From: Paracoccus alkanivorans
GTDB lineage: Bacteria > Pseudomonadota > Alphaproteobacteria > Rhodobacterales > Rhodobacteraceae
Reading direction: 5' to 3'
NCBI RefSeq assembly: GCF_003697785.1
Contig: NZ_QOKZ01000001.1
Coordinates: 310,001-374,000, forward strand
DNA: 64,000 bases
Below the pieces are notes generated by a model. The model did no database searches and was not told where the DNA came from. It saw only the letters and a list, made by a program, of their open reading frames with translations. This document shows, piece by piece, positions 27,018 to 36,559 of the stretch. Every line of letters begins with the position of its first letter. The stretch's first letter is position 1. The translations under genes were made by a program, and so were the position numbers.

Positions 27018-29468
27018 TCAAACCACCCCGCCCTGCATCAGCGCCGCGTTGTGCAGCGGGACGCCGTCGAATGACCTGTAGTCGCCAGCGCTGTCGCGCA
27101 GATTGCCCGCGCCACCACCATAGGGAAGCAGTCCTGTCGCGGCCTTCTCGCCATAGGTCCAGCGCCAGTCCGGAGCCGGGGCGGTGCCGAGAGTTAGGCG
27201 AACTTCATTGCCGGACGCGGTGACGGATACAATAGGCACTTCGGACCCGAGATCGTCGTAAACGGTAAAGCCCTCCTGTGCCTGCTGCGGGACTTGCCAC
27301 AAGGCATCCAGAACCAGCCCGTCGCGGCTGTAGGCGATGAGGATATCGTTTCCTTCGGTCCACCAATCCACCGCCCGAAGCGGAGAATAGGCCACATCAA
27401 ACGTCCGCCAGAAGTATGCAGCCCGTGCAATATAGGCTCCCAGAAGCCTCGAACCCCATCCGTCAACATGGTTGTACTGAACGAACGGGGCCATATACAT
27501 CGGACAGGCGACCTGGACCAACGGCGACTGATCCGAGGCGTCAAGCTGTGCCTTGGGAATGGCCCACGCCGCCTCGGCGGTAGGTGCGTAGGGCAGGCCC
27601 GAAGTGGTCTGAACCACAAACAGGGGATATTTTCGACCAGCGTCGAACCCGAGGGCGCTTAAGGCAGCCCGAGCATCGGCGTCATGGCTCTCCGCGATAT
27701 TGATAAGCGCAGCCTCATAGGTCTCCTCGGGGGTTGCGGCAACAATATCGTTTTCACCCTGAATCCAACCGGAACCCAGGTAATTGAGTGTTGCTCCGAT
27801 AGAGATACAGTAATTCCCTGCCGCCGTGATCTGTTCCAGCGCCCCGTTATACTCGGCGCTACCCGGCCCCAACTGAGCAATGGGTGTGCCGCCCTTGGCG
27901 GAATGGCCGATAATCATGCCTTCCGTGACATTGGTGGGCGAAGTCCCGCCCGCAAACATGATGCTATCCCGAAGCGCGTGGGCTAGTCCCATGCCGGGCC
28001 ACTCGCTGTTGTTCACGGTGCTGGTCCCTGCCACAGTGAGAGGCGCGAGAAGCGTGCCCTTGTTATCGAAACCAATGGCTCCGTATCGTTGCCGAGTGGT
28101 GACAGGGGTCGTTGCAGGAGCGCCAACAGCGTTGGACTGGCCCATCAGGCCCAACATCCATACGGAGGTCAGGAATGTGGTATTCGCAGCGGCCCCGGCT
28201 TTCAGCCTTCTGGATTTCAGGGTGATTGTGAATGTGTATGAATTGGACCCCGTGCCGTTCGAGTCAGTGAAGCCGGCATCCCCTTGCCCCGCGTAAAAGC
28301 TGAACGCCGTTCCGGAGGCATTTATGCCGATAGCACCGCCGCTGCTCTGTGCACCGACATAACCACCAGAGGGGACCGAGATGGCAACGGGATATTCCCC
28401 GTATCCAGCTGCGACCTCTATTGCCTGTTCGGCGTGCCTTGTGAAGTTGATAGCGTCCGGGCTGGTCCAACTGCGGACAAACAGTGTATCGGCAACCGGC
28501 GCGAAAATCTTGAGAACATCCGTCACATGCTCGCCGGTCAACGGCGTTGATATAGCAATGTTTCCTGATCCTGCGGATGTGGCAGACGCGACAAGGGACA
28601 GGTCATCCACAGAACCGCGCTCTTGCGGTGGCCCGTCCTCGATCAGTTCGTTTTGCAGCAGGTTGATATCCGCGACCGTCTCACCGCCCGCAACCGCTTC
28701 GAATGACGGAACCGCATTGATGGCCTCGATCCATTCATTGAAGCCGATGGGGCGGGACAGGAGCCGGGCTTCCAGGGCGGTGTTGACCCGCCAGATATAG
28801 TATTCTGAGTTGTCCAGGACCCCGACCGGCAACGCGCTGCCATCAGGGTCTTTCAGGGTCACAGTGACGCCGTTCACCGTAACGGTCGGATCCGGTGCTG
28901 AGTTTGTCCCGATCGGGCTGAAGCCGAAGATCGTGTCAGCTTGTATTGCACCAAGGACCGGCGACATACTTGCTGTAATGGCGTCGGGCGTACCCTCGAC
29001 ATTCTCGAGATGGATAAGCCCGATCTGTTGCGCCACAAATTCAGCAACCGGAATGCGAATAAGCACACCCCAGAATGGCGCAGTTGCGAACAAGGGATCG
29101 TCGTCTTCAACAGCAGCACCGCGAAGAGCCACAACGCCGCCCTCACCCGTCATAATGGTCCCGTAACTAGCGGGCAGTGCCGCCTGGCCTGCGCTCTCCG
29201 CGCCTGCGCGTGAACCGAAATATTTGACAGCATTGGCGAGATCCGCCTTCTGCGCCAGTTGATCAAGAATATCCTGCAGTGCCTGCGGATCGCCCATGGA
29301 CTGCAGGATCGACAGCAGCAGTTCGCGCAGCCGATACTTGGCCGGGTCATGAGTGCCGCTGCGCGGATCACCGATCGGCAAAGGATGCCCGACAGGTTCA
29401 TTCGGCTTGCCATCACCGGTATAGCGCTCGAAGTCGCGCAGGATTTCATTGATCAGTTGAACGGACAT
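27018..29468 (-). CDS. Tail fibre/receptor-binding protein with C-terminal SGNH esterase domain
   Basis: 816 residues. The N-terminus (MSVQLINEILRDFERYTGDG, with coiled helices to about 80) should attach to the tail; a beta-rich region (100-430) follows. From about 436 an SGNH/acetylxylan- or sialate-O-acetylesterase-type domain begins: GLMGQSNAVG with Ser445 as nucleophile, GSGWIQGENDI near 560, and NHVDGWGSRLLG with His667. This suggests the virion removes O-acetyl groups from its surface-glycan receptor. The domain class is read from motifs; the substrate is inferred. Confidence 0.85.
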   Translation of the reverse strand: MSVQLINEILRDFERYTGDGKPNEPVGHPLPIGDPRSGTHDPAKYRLRELLLSILQSMGDPQALQDILDQLAQKADLANAVKYFGSRAGAESAGQAALPASYGTIMTGEGGVVALRGAAVEDDDPLFATAPFWGVLIRIPVAEFVAQQIGLIHLENVEGTPDAITASMSPVLGAIQADTIFGFSPIGTNSAPDPTVTVNGVTVTLKDPDGSALPVGVLDNSEYYIWRVNTALEARLLSRPIGFNEWIEAINAVPSFEAVAGGETVADINLLQNELIEDGPPQERGSVDDLSLVASATSAGSGNIAISTPLTGEHVTDVLKIFAPVADTLFVRSWTSPDAINFTRHAEQAIEVAAGYGEYPVAISVPSGGYVGAQSSGGAIGINASGTAFSFYAGQGDAGFTDSNGTGSNSYTFTITLKSRRLKAGAAANTTFLTSVWMLGLMGQSNAVGAPATTPVTTRQRYGAIGFDNKGTLLAPLTVAGTSTVNNSEWPGMGLAHALRDSIMFAGGTSPTNVTEGMIIGHSAKGGTPIAQLGPGSAEYNGALEQITAAGNYCISIGATLNYLGSGWIQGENDIVAATPEETYEAALINIAESHDADARAALSALGFDAGRKYPLFVVQTTSGLPYAPTAEAAWAIPKAQLDASDQSPLVQVACPMYMAPFVQYNHVDGWGSRLLGAYIARAAYFWRTFDVAYSPLRAVDWWTEGNDILIAYSRDGLVLDALWQVPQQAQEGFTVYDDLGSEVPIVSVTASGNEVRLTLGTAPAPDWRWTYGEKAATGLLPYGGGAGNLRDSAGDYRSFDGVPLHNAALMQGGVV

Positions 29469-29481
29469 ATGGCCTCACAGC

Positions 29482-29503
29482 AAAAAGCCCGCGCATGGCG
29501 GGC
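29482..29503 (-). terminator. Terminator between the tail-tip gene and the tail-fibre gene
   Basis: Leftward strand reads GCCCGC-CATGC-GCGGGC followed by TTTTT, 28 nt after the stop at 29531. Confidence 0.8.
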
Positions 29504-29530
29504 GATTGTCGGGGTAGTTTTGGGGCAGTG

Positions 29531-31642
29531 TCAGATGGTGACGGTTTCCGGTCCGGCCGGCGTGGATTCCACCGAAGACGGGTTCACCGTGGTGGCCCAG
29601 TAGTAATAGGTGCCGGGTGCCAGACCCTCATCGGTGTAATTCGCCGGCTGCCCTTCCAGGCCGGCCACATTCGGCTCGACGACGATGGCCGTGCCGAAAT
29701 CGCTGACCGTGTTGCGGTAAATCCGCGTGCGGTAGAAATCCGCCGCCGGGTTGATCCAGTCCAGGTAGACATCGCTGCCGGTGACCATCGCGCCGAATTG
29801 CGACGGCGGCGCCGGTGGTGTCGGATTGGCGGTGACGGTCAGGGTGCCTGCCAGACCCCAATCCGAACCCGGCTGGAAGATTTTCCGCTTCCAGCGCAGC
29901 CGGACGGTATAGGTCTGCCCGTCATCGAGAATGCCAGTCTGTGCCCGGTATCCGGCAACCGACATCTCGGCCCATCCGGCATTGGGGTCCTGCGCTGATT
30001 GCACACCCTCGGCCACCTGCGCGCGCAGTTCCAGGTCATCGCGCCCGGGATCATTGACCCGCAGCACGATGCGCACGCCGGTGACGCCGGAGGTGAGCCT
30101 GACGCTTTCCTGGGTGAGCGTGATGCCATCCATGGGCGGGGGCAGATGATCGGGCTTGCCCAGATCATTCACCCCGGGCGGCAGAGGCTTTTCCTCGGTC
30201 GCGGCATCCCAGGGATAGGGATTGTCGATGCTGGCGATCCCGATCTCGCAGAACCCATCCGGGATCGAGAAACTGTGCGAGGTCACCTCGAAGACGCCAT
30301 CGAGGCCGAATTCATCCGCCGCCTGCACCCGGATCGTGTGAATACCGTCGCCCTTCGGGAAGCGCGCCTTCAACCCGACCAGGTTGGTGCGCATGGTGCC
30401 GACATGGGTGCGGCGGTCCTTGGCGAACTTGATCTTCATCAGGCGCTGCAGCTGCGTGCCCGAGGGGCACATATCGAGGGGGAGTGAATCCACCCGCCGC
30501 TCCTGCGTGAGCAAGGCGGCTTCGTCCCTGATTTCCTCGACCGGTGTCGACTGATAGGCATGGTCCGGACTGGTGAATGATCCCTTCAGGACGTTATAGC
30601 TCTTGCGCGGATCGAAGCCGTCATCCATCTCGATCGACAGGATATCCTCTGCCGTGATGGTCACGTCTGGCTCGGACCAGGCACCGCCGAGGATGCCGAT
30701 ATTGCCATCGGCATCCTCGTAAACCTGGCCATCACAGGTCGCCAGCATCCTGGCGGTGACATCCTTCAATGGTTCCGTCAGGCTGTAATAGCCGCCCATG
30801 CGATATCTCGGCTCGGTTCCACCGGATGCCAGTGGCACGGCTTCATCGCAAAGCGCTGCGAAACTCGCCCAGCTGGCACTGTTCAGACGCGCGGCGGGAA
30901 TGTTCCAGCCATCTGCATGCGTCAGCAGATCCCGGATGCAGAGCCCGGCATTTTCGGAATAGACCGGTGTTCCGGACAGGTCCGAGACGACTGATCCCAA
31001 GACCTCGACCTGGACATTGGTATGCGGCCCTTTCGGAAAATACTCCTGGAAATCCTCATCCGCCGGATCGCCCAACACCGCGTAATAGGTCGCCTGTCCT
31101 TCGAGGCGATGCTGCGGTGTCCATAGATCCGGAAAGACCTCGGTCAGATCGCCCCAGTCCAGGTCATTGCCGCTGTCACCGGTATTGTAGACCCCGGCAT
31201 AATCCCCGCCATTGCCGGAGCCGTCCCGGAAATAGACCGTCAAATAGCGGTTGATCCTGCCGCCGCCATCCACGATTGCCGGTGTCGCCCCGGTCTCGAC
31301 CTTCTCACCATCGACCCAGATATCGATCAACCCGCTGACCTGACCGTGATGGACCACGACGACCTGGTGCAAGCGGCCGCCGCTGGCCTCGAAGAACGCC
31401 CGCTGCCCGCCGAGGAGGTTCCGGCCATAGGCGCGGATGCGCGCCCCGTCCGTCTGGCTGAGCGTGGCCATGACCTTTTGCCGGGGGATGTCCGGCTGGT
31501 TCAGGGCCGCGCCAGCCAGTGACCACAGCGCGCTGCGGCCGATCGTGAAGATCGCGTTGGTGACGGCAGGCGACAATCCGAACAGGGAGAATGCCCCCGC
31601 GCCCGGAAGAACGAAGGTACTGATCAGCGTGAATATCGCCAT
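29531..31642 (-). CDS. Tail tip/host-specificity protein (lambda J-like)
   Basis: 703 residues. Hydrophobic N-terminus (MAIFTLISTFVLPGAGAFSL) then a hub-like region with RAFFEASGGRLHQVVVVHHG and CIRDLLTHADGWNIP, typical of J-type central tail fibres in siphophages. The C-terminal third (from about 510) contains repeated fibronectin III-like strands (QTYTVRLRWKRK, PGTYYYWATTVNPSSVES). Position between the minor tail proteins and the fibre agrees. Likely forms the tail tip that contacts the receptor or membrane. Confidence 0.85.
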   Translation of the reverse strand: MAIFTLISTFVLPGAGAFSLFGLSPAVTNAIFTIGRSALWSLAGAALNQPDIPRQKVMATLSQTDGARIRAYGRNLLGGQRAFFEASGGRLHQVVVVHHGQVSGLIDIWVDGEKVETGATPAIVDGGGRINRYLTVYFRDGSGNGGDYAGVYNTGDSGNDLDWGDLTEVFPDLWTPQHRLEGQATYYAVLGDPADEDFQEYFPKGPHTNVQVEVLGSVVSDLSGTPVYSENAGLCIRDLLTHADGWNIPAARLNSASWASFAALCDEAVPLASGGTEPRYRMGGYYSLTEPLKDVTARMLATCDGQVYEDADGNIGILGGAWSEPDVTITAEDILSIEMDDGFDPRKSYNVLKGSFTSPDHAYQSTPVEEIRDEAALLTQERRVDSLPLDMCPSGTQLQRLMKIKFAKDRRTHVGTMRTNLVGLKARFPKGDGIHTIRVQAADEFGLDGVFEVTSHSFSIPDGFCEIGIASIDNPYPWDAATEEKPLPPGVNDLGKPDHLPPPMDGITLTQESVRLTSGVTGVRIVLRVNDPGRDDLELRAQVAEGVQSAQDPNAGWAEMSVAGYRAQTGILDDGQTYTVRLRWKRKIFQPGSDWGLAGTLTVTANPTPPAPPSQFGAMVTGSDVYLDWINPAADFYRTRIYRNTVSDFGTAIVVEPNVAGLEGQPANYTDEGLAPGTYYYWATTVNPSSVESTPAGPETVTI

Positions 31643-32038
31643 CTATTTCACCCATGCCTGTTCGGTCAGCCGGTATCCTAGGCGCGCGAGGTCCAGCCCA
31701 CCTGCCCCGGTCGAGAGCTGCACCGCGGTCGCGCCCCGCTCAGCCGCCCATTTTTCAAAGACCCGCAACAGGCGCAGCCCCGATCCGTCCGAGGCATACC
31801 AGCCCATCTCGAAGGCCACCGGCGCCGGGTTGATGATCGTCGGATGGATATGCCCGGCGATGAAGCCGCCGCCCGAAACCCATACCGCGCCGTCGGGATC
31901 GGCGATCAGCCCGACGACGGTCCGGGCTGTCCAGCTCCGATCGACCGGAACCGGGCCGTTGACGGCCGCGCGCAGTTCCTCGATCATGTCCACGACGCGC
32001 AGCACATCGGCTGCGCCGGCCAATCTTAACCTCTCCAT
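31643..32038 (-). CDS. GNAT-like protein encoded within the tail module
   Basis: 131 residues. Pattern fits a compact GNAT acetyltransferase: VVDMIEELRAAVNGP near the N-terminus, central beta strands with VAFEMGWYASDGSGLRLLR (acetyl-CoA loop region) and ERGATAVQLSTGAGGLDLAR with a final GYRLTEQAWVK. It lies between the tail-tip gene and a minor tail gene, with its start overlapping the latter by 13 nt. Such insertions recur in phage tail modules; the substrate may be a tail protein or host glycan. Confidence 0.7.
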   Translation of the reverse strand: MERLRLAGAADVLRVVDMIEELRAAVNGPVPVDRSWTARTVVGLIADPDGAVWVSGGGFIAGHIHPTIINPAPVAFEMGWYASDGSGLRLLRVFEKWAAERGATAVQLSTGAGGLDLARLGYRLTEQAWVK

Positions 32039-32631
32039 CGCGTCTCGTAGTCATTGGCGTAGATGGGCAGGCGTTCGAAACCCTTGTCGCCGAAATAGCG
32101 GGCCTTCTGATCCGAATCGTTCCACAGCCCGAGCGCGGCGGCATTGCGACGAAGGAACAGGCCATGACATTCCAGCTGGATCGTGCGGCTGTTCGGCCCT
32201 TCCGCCTTCCATGGCATCCGCTGCATGGTGCCGGAGAACATCGAGAACGGGCTGGCGACGGGCTGCCCGCGCTGGATATCATTCGGGCCGACGCTCACAT
32301 CCTCCATCGCGAAGAGCTCGCAGCTGATCGTGACGCTGCGGTCGCGAACGCGGGATTTGGCAGCCAGTGCAAGCGCCAGCATTTCCGGCGTAGCAGCCAG
32401 TTCGAATGTGACATCCTGTGCAGAAACCTCATAGGAGGTTTCAATCGGGCTGATGCTGATCAGGTCCCCGAGCCCCTGCCATGTGAAGCCTCCTACCTCC
32501 AGGTCGCCATAGCCCGTCCACCAGCGCTTCGGGGCATCGAGGAAGTCCATATGGACCAGGGCCGCATGCCCAATCCGGCCATGACGCAGGAACTCGTCGG
32601 GGATCGCCAGCAAGTCCTCGCGCGCGCCCAT
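32026..32631 (-). CDS. Minor tail protein upstream of tail tip
   Basis: 201 residues, MGAREDLLAIPDEFLRHGRI then ALVHMDFLDAPKRWWTGYGD. Beta-rich with FTWQGLGDLISISPIETSYE and GPNSRTIQLECHG. The combination of WTGYGDL and TWQGLGDLI is typical of baseplate/tail-tip proteins preceding J in alphaproteobacterial siphophages, though the family name is not certain. Start overlaps the next upstream stop by 1 nt. Confidence 0.72.
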   Translation of the reverse strand: MGAREDLLAIPDEFLRHGRIGHAALVHMDFLDAPKRWWTGYGDLEVGGFTWQGLGDLISISPIETSYEVSAQDVTFELAATPEMLALALAAKSRVRDRSVTISCELFAMEDVSVGPNDIQRGQPVASPFSMFSGTMQRMPWKAEGPNSRTIQLECHGLFLRRNAAALGLWNDSDQKARYFGDKGFERLPIYANDYETRWRG

Positions 32632-33305
32632 CAGATCGCCTCCACGAAATTGCAGGTCACGATAGTTCCGATCTCACGGCTCTCGGCAAATGCCCCCTCC
32701 TGCTCGGTGGCAAACCGCATCCGGCAGACCGGCTTCTCGATCTCGACCTTTGTCCCTGCCGCGACCGCCTCACGCAGCGCCGGCGTAAACATGATGCGAT
32801 GCGTATTGGCGTCGGGCTGCCAATGTGCCTGCACCCGGTGCAAGCGATCCCCGATGCTGAAATCCTGACCGGGACGGATACCGGTGGTGTCGCCCAGGGT
32901 GACATCGATCTGCATGGCCCGCAGCGGCGCGTTTGCCGCCACGGTCATCCGCTCGATATTGGTGTTCTGGAACCCGAAATGCTCCCAGGTCTGCGCATGG
33001 GCCAGGCCGGCCGCATCGCCGAACGGCAGCGGATGGCCATCGCGGTCCTTCGGACGGAAGCGGGAAAGTGCCGGCACCAGCGTGGTGCCGATCCGCCCTT
33101 CCATCTGGGCCAGGAAAGACCGCCATTCCAGCGTATCGGCCTCGCCGACAAGCTGGAAACTTGCCGATGCCATCCAATGTCCGCGCAGCGTCGGTACCAC
33201 GGTCTCCGCGCCACTGATCGAGCGCTGCGGATCAAGCGACATGCCGACCGGGAAGAACTGGACTTCCTTGAAGAGTTGCAGATGGGGAAAGGTGACCTCC
33301 ATCAT
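32631..33305 (-). CDS. Minor tail protein (distal tail type)
   Basis: 224 residues from the ATG at 33305, which overlaps the tape-measure stop (TGATG); the TTG at 33308 is less likely. Contains MEVTFPHLQLFKEVQFFPVG, LVGEADTLEWRSFLAQMEGR and IDVTLGDTTGIRPGQDFSIG. Its place directly after the tape measure is that of a distal tail protein. Family assigned from position and beta-rich character. Confidence 0.7.
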   Translation of the reverse strand: MMEVTFPHLQLFKEVQFFPVGMSLDPQRSISGAETVVPTLRGHWMASASFQLVGEADTLEWRSFLAQMEGRIGTTLVPALSRFRPKDRDGHPLPFGDAAGLAHAQTWEHFGFQNTNIERMTVAANAPLRAMQIDVTLGDTTGIRPGQDFSIGDRLHRVQAHWQPDANTHRIMFTPALREAVAAGTKVEIEKPVCRMRFATEQEGAFAESREIGTIVTCNFVEAI

Positions 33306-35902
33306 CAACCCCTTTTCATCCGATATTCTTCCATGGCCTTGGGCACCTGCGACAGGATCGCGGGTGCTGCGCGGCGTATCTCGCCCGTGGCCACGCCCTT
33401 GCTGATCTGCTCGACACGCGCCTGCCAGTTCCCGTCCTGGTCCACGAAGACGCGCAGATCCATCTGCCCGGCCTCGGTCTGCCCGTTCCCGATATCGTTC
33501 AGCATTCTCCGCGACAGGTCATGCGGGATGACCGTGCTGCCGCCGGGCAGGTTCACCAGCTCACCGCCACGCTCATTGATGCGCGCCAGCCCGCCCCCGA
33601 AATCCGTCACGCCATTCGCGAAGCCGGGAATGGCGGGCAATCCGATTCCGCGCAGAGCCGATGTCAGCGGATCTCCCCCACCGAAAAGCGAGCCGAGAAG
33701 CCCGCTCAGCCCGCTTGCGAACAGCCGCGACCCCATATCCGAGAGCATGTTGGCGAAGGATGTCTTGATGTTGTCGAAGACATCCGACAGGCTGCGCGCG
33801 CCCTGCGTGATGCCGCTGAAATGGGTCAGGATATTGTCCTTGATGCCCTGGCCAAGGTTGTCGGATGCGGCCCGGACGCCCGTCGAGCCAGTGATGATCC
33901 CGCTTTGCAGGCCCTGCGTGATATATTGCCCGATCTCCTGCATGACGCGGGAGGGGGAACGGATGCCCATGCCCTCGCGCCAACCCTCCGAATATGCTTC
34001 GGCATCGGCGCGGCCCTGGTCTGCTGCGCCCGAGGTGCCCGCCGCCAGCCCCTCGACCATGTGACCGCTGGTTGGCGGCAGCATCAGCCCGGCATCGCCG
34101 GGATCGGTCGAGGGATCATAGCCGCTGCTGATCGGCCCCTTGTTGGCACCGGTAGCCCGGTTCAGGAACTGGTTGGCCTGGTCATAGCCGGATTTGAGCT
34201 TGTCGATGATCGGCTTGATGGTGTTCCAGGCCGACTGGAACTTGGCGGCGACGGCATCGAGAACCGCCTCCAGGACCGTCTGCACCATGCGCCAGGCTGC
34301 CGTGATTTCATCTGTCAAACCGAGCGCATCGGTGATCGGCTTGATGGCATTCTCCCAGGCAGCGGCGAAGATCCCGGAGATCCCGTCCCAGAGTGTCTGG
34401 TAATATGTTCTCAGCCCGCCCCAAAGCGTCTTCAGCCCGCTGACCGCCAGCGACATGTCACCGGTGACGATACCGCCTACCAGGTCGGAGAAGCCGCTGA
34501 AAATACTGCCGAGGCTGGCAAAGAGATCGCTGAACCACGGGCCAACCTTCTCCCAGTTCTGCCAGATCAGCACGGCGGCACCGGCGATGGCGGCAGCGGC
34601 AAGCCCGATCGGGTTGGCGAGAAACGCAAGCGACACCGCGCGCATGACCGTCACCAGCCCGCCCATCACCTTGATCAGCGGCGCAATGGCCGTGGTCATG
34701 AGACCGAAGCCGATCAGGACGGGACCGACAGCTGCGGCAGCACCGGCGAGGACCGTGCCCCATTTCAGCAGGGCGGGATTGGCCTGCGACAGCTGCGAAA
34801 CCAGCTCGGCCAGCTTCTGCACAATATCGGTCACGAATTGCAGCAAGCCGCTTTCGGCGATGGCGAGCTGCAGCGCCTCGAAGGCCGAGGCGAGTTTCCG
34901 CATCTCGCCATTGAAGCCCTTCATCCGGGCCTCGGCCTGTTCAGTGGCCGAGGCCTCGTCGATCGCCACCTTCAACTCATTGATGCCATCGGCACCCTGC
35001 TGCGCCAGGCCGATCGCCGTACGCAGGGCATCCTGGCCGAATATCTTGGTCAGCGCATCGGTCTTTGCCTCATCCGACAAGCCTGCGAGGCCATCCTGCA
35101 GCTCCTGCGCGACCTCGGCCATGGATTTCATGTTGCCCTCGGCATCGAAGAACTCGAGGCCGAGTTCCCGCATGGCGTCTGCGGCAGGCGCGCTTTGCGG
35201 GGCAAGCCGTTGCAGGAAGGTCTTGAAGGATGTTCCCGCATCCGAGCCGCTGGCGAAGAGCGAGGAGGTGGCCGCGAGCGCGGCGTTGAAATCCTCGAAC
35301 TCGACGCCGAGGCCGCCCGCAACACCGCCAGCCTGGGCGAGCGCCAGGCGGTAATCGTCGATGCCGAATTTCGAGGCCGAGAGAACCCCGGTGATCCCGT
35401 CCACCACCGGGGCGAGATCGCCTGCCGCCTTGCCGAATTGCAGCATCACATCCGTGGCGATGTCCCCGGCATTGGCCAGATCGGTGCCGGACGCCGCCGC
35501 CAGCATCAGCGAGGATTCCAGCGCACCGCCCATGATATCGGCGACAGACAGGCCATTCTTGGCCAGCACCTCGATCGCATCAGCGGCCTGCGAGGCGCTG
35601 AACTGGGTGGTGGCGCCGAGCTGCTTGGCCTGTGCCGCCAGTGCCGCCATCTGTTTCTCGGTTGCGCCAGTCACCGCGCCGACACGGTTCATCGAGGCCT
35701 CGAAGTTCCCCGCGGTGCGCACTGCGAGCGCACCGAAGCCCGCGATCGGCGCCGAGACTTTCAGGGACAGGTCCTGCCCGATCCGCTGCATGTCGCGGCC
35801 GACATTGCGCAGGCTGTTCGATGCCGTCCGCAATCCGGCCTGGAACTCGGACATGTCGAGACCGAGATTGACGCGCAGCGCGCCGATGATCGATGACGGC
35901 AT
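33305..35902 (-). CDS. Tail tape measure protein
   Basis: 865 residues from ATG at 35902 (GGAGA seven bases upstream). The N-terminal TP901-type tape-measure core is clear: LGLDMSEFQAGLRTASNSLR, NFEASMNRVGAVTG, KQLGATTQFSASQAADAIE. A hydrophobic middle (about 395-450: [39 protein letters not shown]) and a C-terminal SPSRVMQEIGQYITQGLQ segment follow. Its length would set tail length at roughly 130 nm by the usual 1.5 A per residue rule (inference). Confidence 0.95.
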   Translation of the reverse strand: MPSSIIGALRVNLGLDMSEFQAGLRTASNSLRNVGRDMQRIGQDLSLKVSAPIAGFGALAVRTAGNFEASMNRVGAVTGATEKQMAALAAQAKQLGATTQFSASQAADAIEVLAKNGLSVADIMGGALESSLMLAAASGTDLANAGDIATDVMLQFGKAAGDLAPVVDGITGVLSASKFGIDDYRLALAQAGGVAGGLGVEFEDFNAALAATSSLFASGSDAGTSFKTFLQRLAPQSAPAADAMRELGLEFFDAEGNMKSMAEVAQELQDGLAGLSDEAKTDALTKIFGQDALRTAIGLAQQGADGINELKVAIDEASATEQAEARMKGFNGEMRKLASAFEALQLAIAESGLLQFVTDIVQKLAELVSQLSQANPALLKWGTVLAGAAAAVGPVLIGFGLMTTAIAPLIKVMGGLVTVMRAVSLAFLANPIGLAAAAIAGAAVLIWQNWEKVGPWFSDLFASLGSIFSGFSDLVGGIVTGDMSLAVSGLKTLWGGLRTYYQTLWDGISGIFAAAWENAIKPITDALGLTDEITAAWRMVQTVLEAVLDAVAAKFQSAWNTIKPIIDKLKSGYDQANQFLNRATGANKGPISSGYDPSTDPGDAGLMLPPTSGHMVEGLAAGTSGAADQGRADAEAYSEGWREGMGIRSPSRVMQEIGQYITQGLQSGIITGSTGVRAASDNLGQGIKDNILTHFSGITQGARSLSDVFDNIKTSFANMLSDMGSRLFASGLSGLLGSLFGGGDPLTSALRGIGLPAIPGFANGVTDFGGGLARINERGGELVNLPGGSTVIPHDLSRRMLNDIGNGQTEAGQMDLRVFVDQDGNWQARVEQISKGVATGEIRRAAPAILSQVPKAMEEYRMKRG

Positions 35903-35912
35903 GATCTCTCCT

Positions 35913-36209
35913 TTACGATCGGGACGGTTTCCGGGCGCGACGGGCCGCATAGGCGGCCCACATGCCGGCCTGGTCCTGCCAGTTCACTTTTGTCCGCCGC
36001 GTCTTGGCTGCCGGTTTCAGGATCTTGTCGAGCTTTGGCAGTTTCCGGGCCCGGGTGAACGCGGCAACATGCCAGGCGTGCCATGCGGCCTCCCGGGCCT
36101 CGCGCTCGATGCGGGCATTCGCTCCCTTCATCTGGGCCAGGTAAAGGCGCGGCGTCAGCGACCAGAAGCCCACTGGGTCAAACCCGGCGGACACGTAGTC
36201 GCTATACAT
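35913..36209 (-). CDS. Tail assembly chaperone-like protein
   Basis: 98 residues, strongly basic C-terminus (RARKLPKLDKILKP, RRARKPSRS). GFDPVGFWSLTPRLYLAQMK is typical of the second tail assembly chaperone (gpT-like) that is often made by frameshift from the preceding frame. Here it has its own ATG at 36209, 12 nt after the upstream stop. No obvious slippery heptamer was seen by eye. Confidence 0.7.
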   Translation of the reverse strand: MYSDYVSAGFDPVGFWSLTPRLYLAQMKGANARIEREAREAAWHAWHVAAFTRARKLPKLDKILKPAAKTRRTKVNWQDQAGMWAAYAARRARKPSRS

Positions 36210-36220
36210 ATCGAGGATGC

Positions 36221-36559
36221 TTACTTTCGCCCGGTCCGACGTGCCGGGCGGTTGGCGTTTCCCGCGTCCGCCTCCGGATTCGCGGCAGTGACGGCACGCT
36301 GGAACGCATCGATATTTTGGCTGAAGATCCGCCCCGCCATGCGCGCATCCATATCCGGATGACGATCGCGCAGGCAGGCCAGCATCAACGCACGAAGATC
36401 ATTCATGCGCGCCTCGCCATTCTCCATGACGGCTTCCATATCCTGCCAGCGCGTGCCGGTCAGATCCTCGAATTCACACATGGCATTGAAATCCAGCACC
36501 ATGGTGTAGGTCTCGCCCTCGTATTCGAGTGCGACCTCGCCCCTATATGCGTTCGCCAT
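36221..36559 (-). CDS. Tail assembly chaperone (gpG/GTA TAC-like)
   Basis: 112 residues. MANAYRGEVALEYEGETYTM and LDFNAMCEFEDLTGTRWQDM resemble the small tail assembly chaperones of the gene-transfer-agent and HK97 type, which coat the tape measure during tail growth. ATG overlaps the tail tube stop by 1 nt, the expected gene order. Confidence 0.8.
   Translation of the reverse strand: MANAYRGEVALEYEGETYTMVLDFNAMCEFEDLTGTRWQDMEAVMENGEARMNDLRALMLACLRDRHPDMDARMAGRIFSQNIDAFQRAVTAANPEADAGNANRPARRTGRK

Noticed and set aside
33521..35896. 791-codon rightward open frame antisense to the tape measure gene
   Set aside because: Low-complexity Arg/Gly/Asp composition and no RBS; the leftward frame has clear tape-measure motifs.
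35913..36559. Programmed frameshift joining the two tail chaperone genes
   Set aside because: Gene order fits lambda G/GT, but no slippery heptamer was seen and the second gene has its own ATG 12 nt after the stop.
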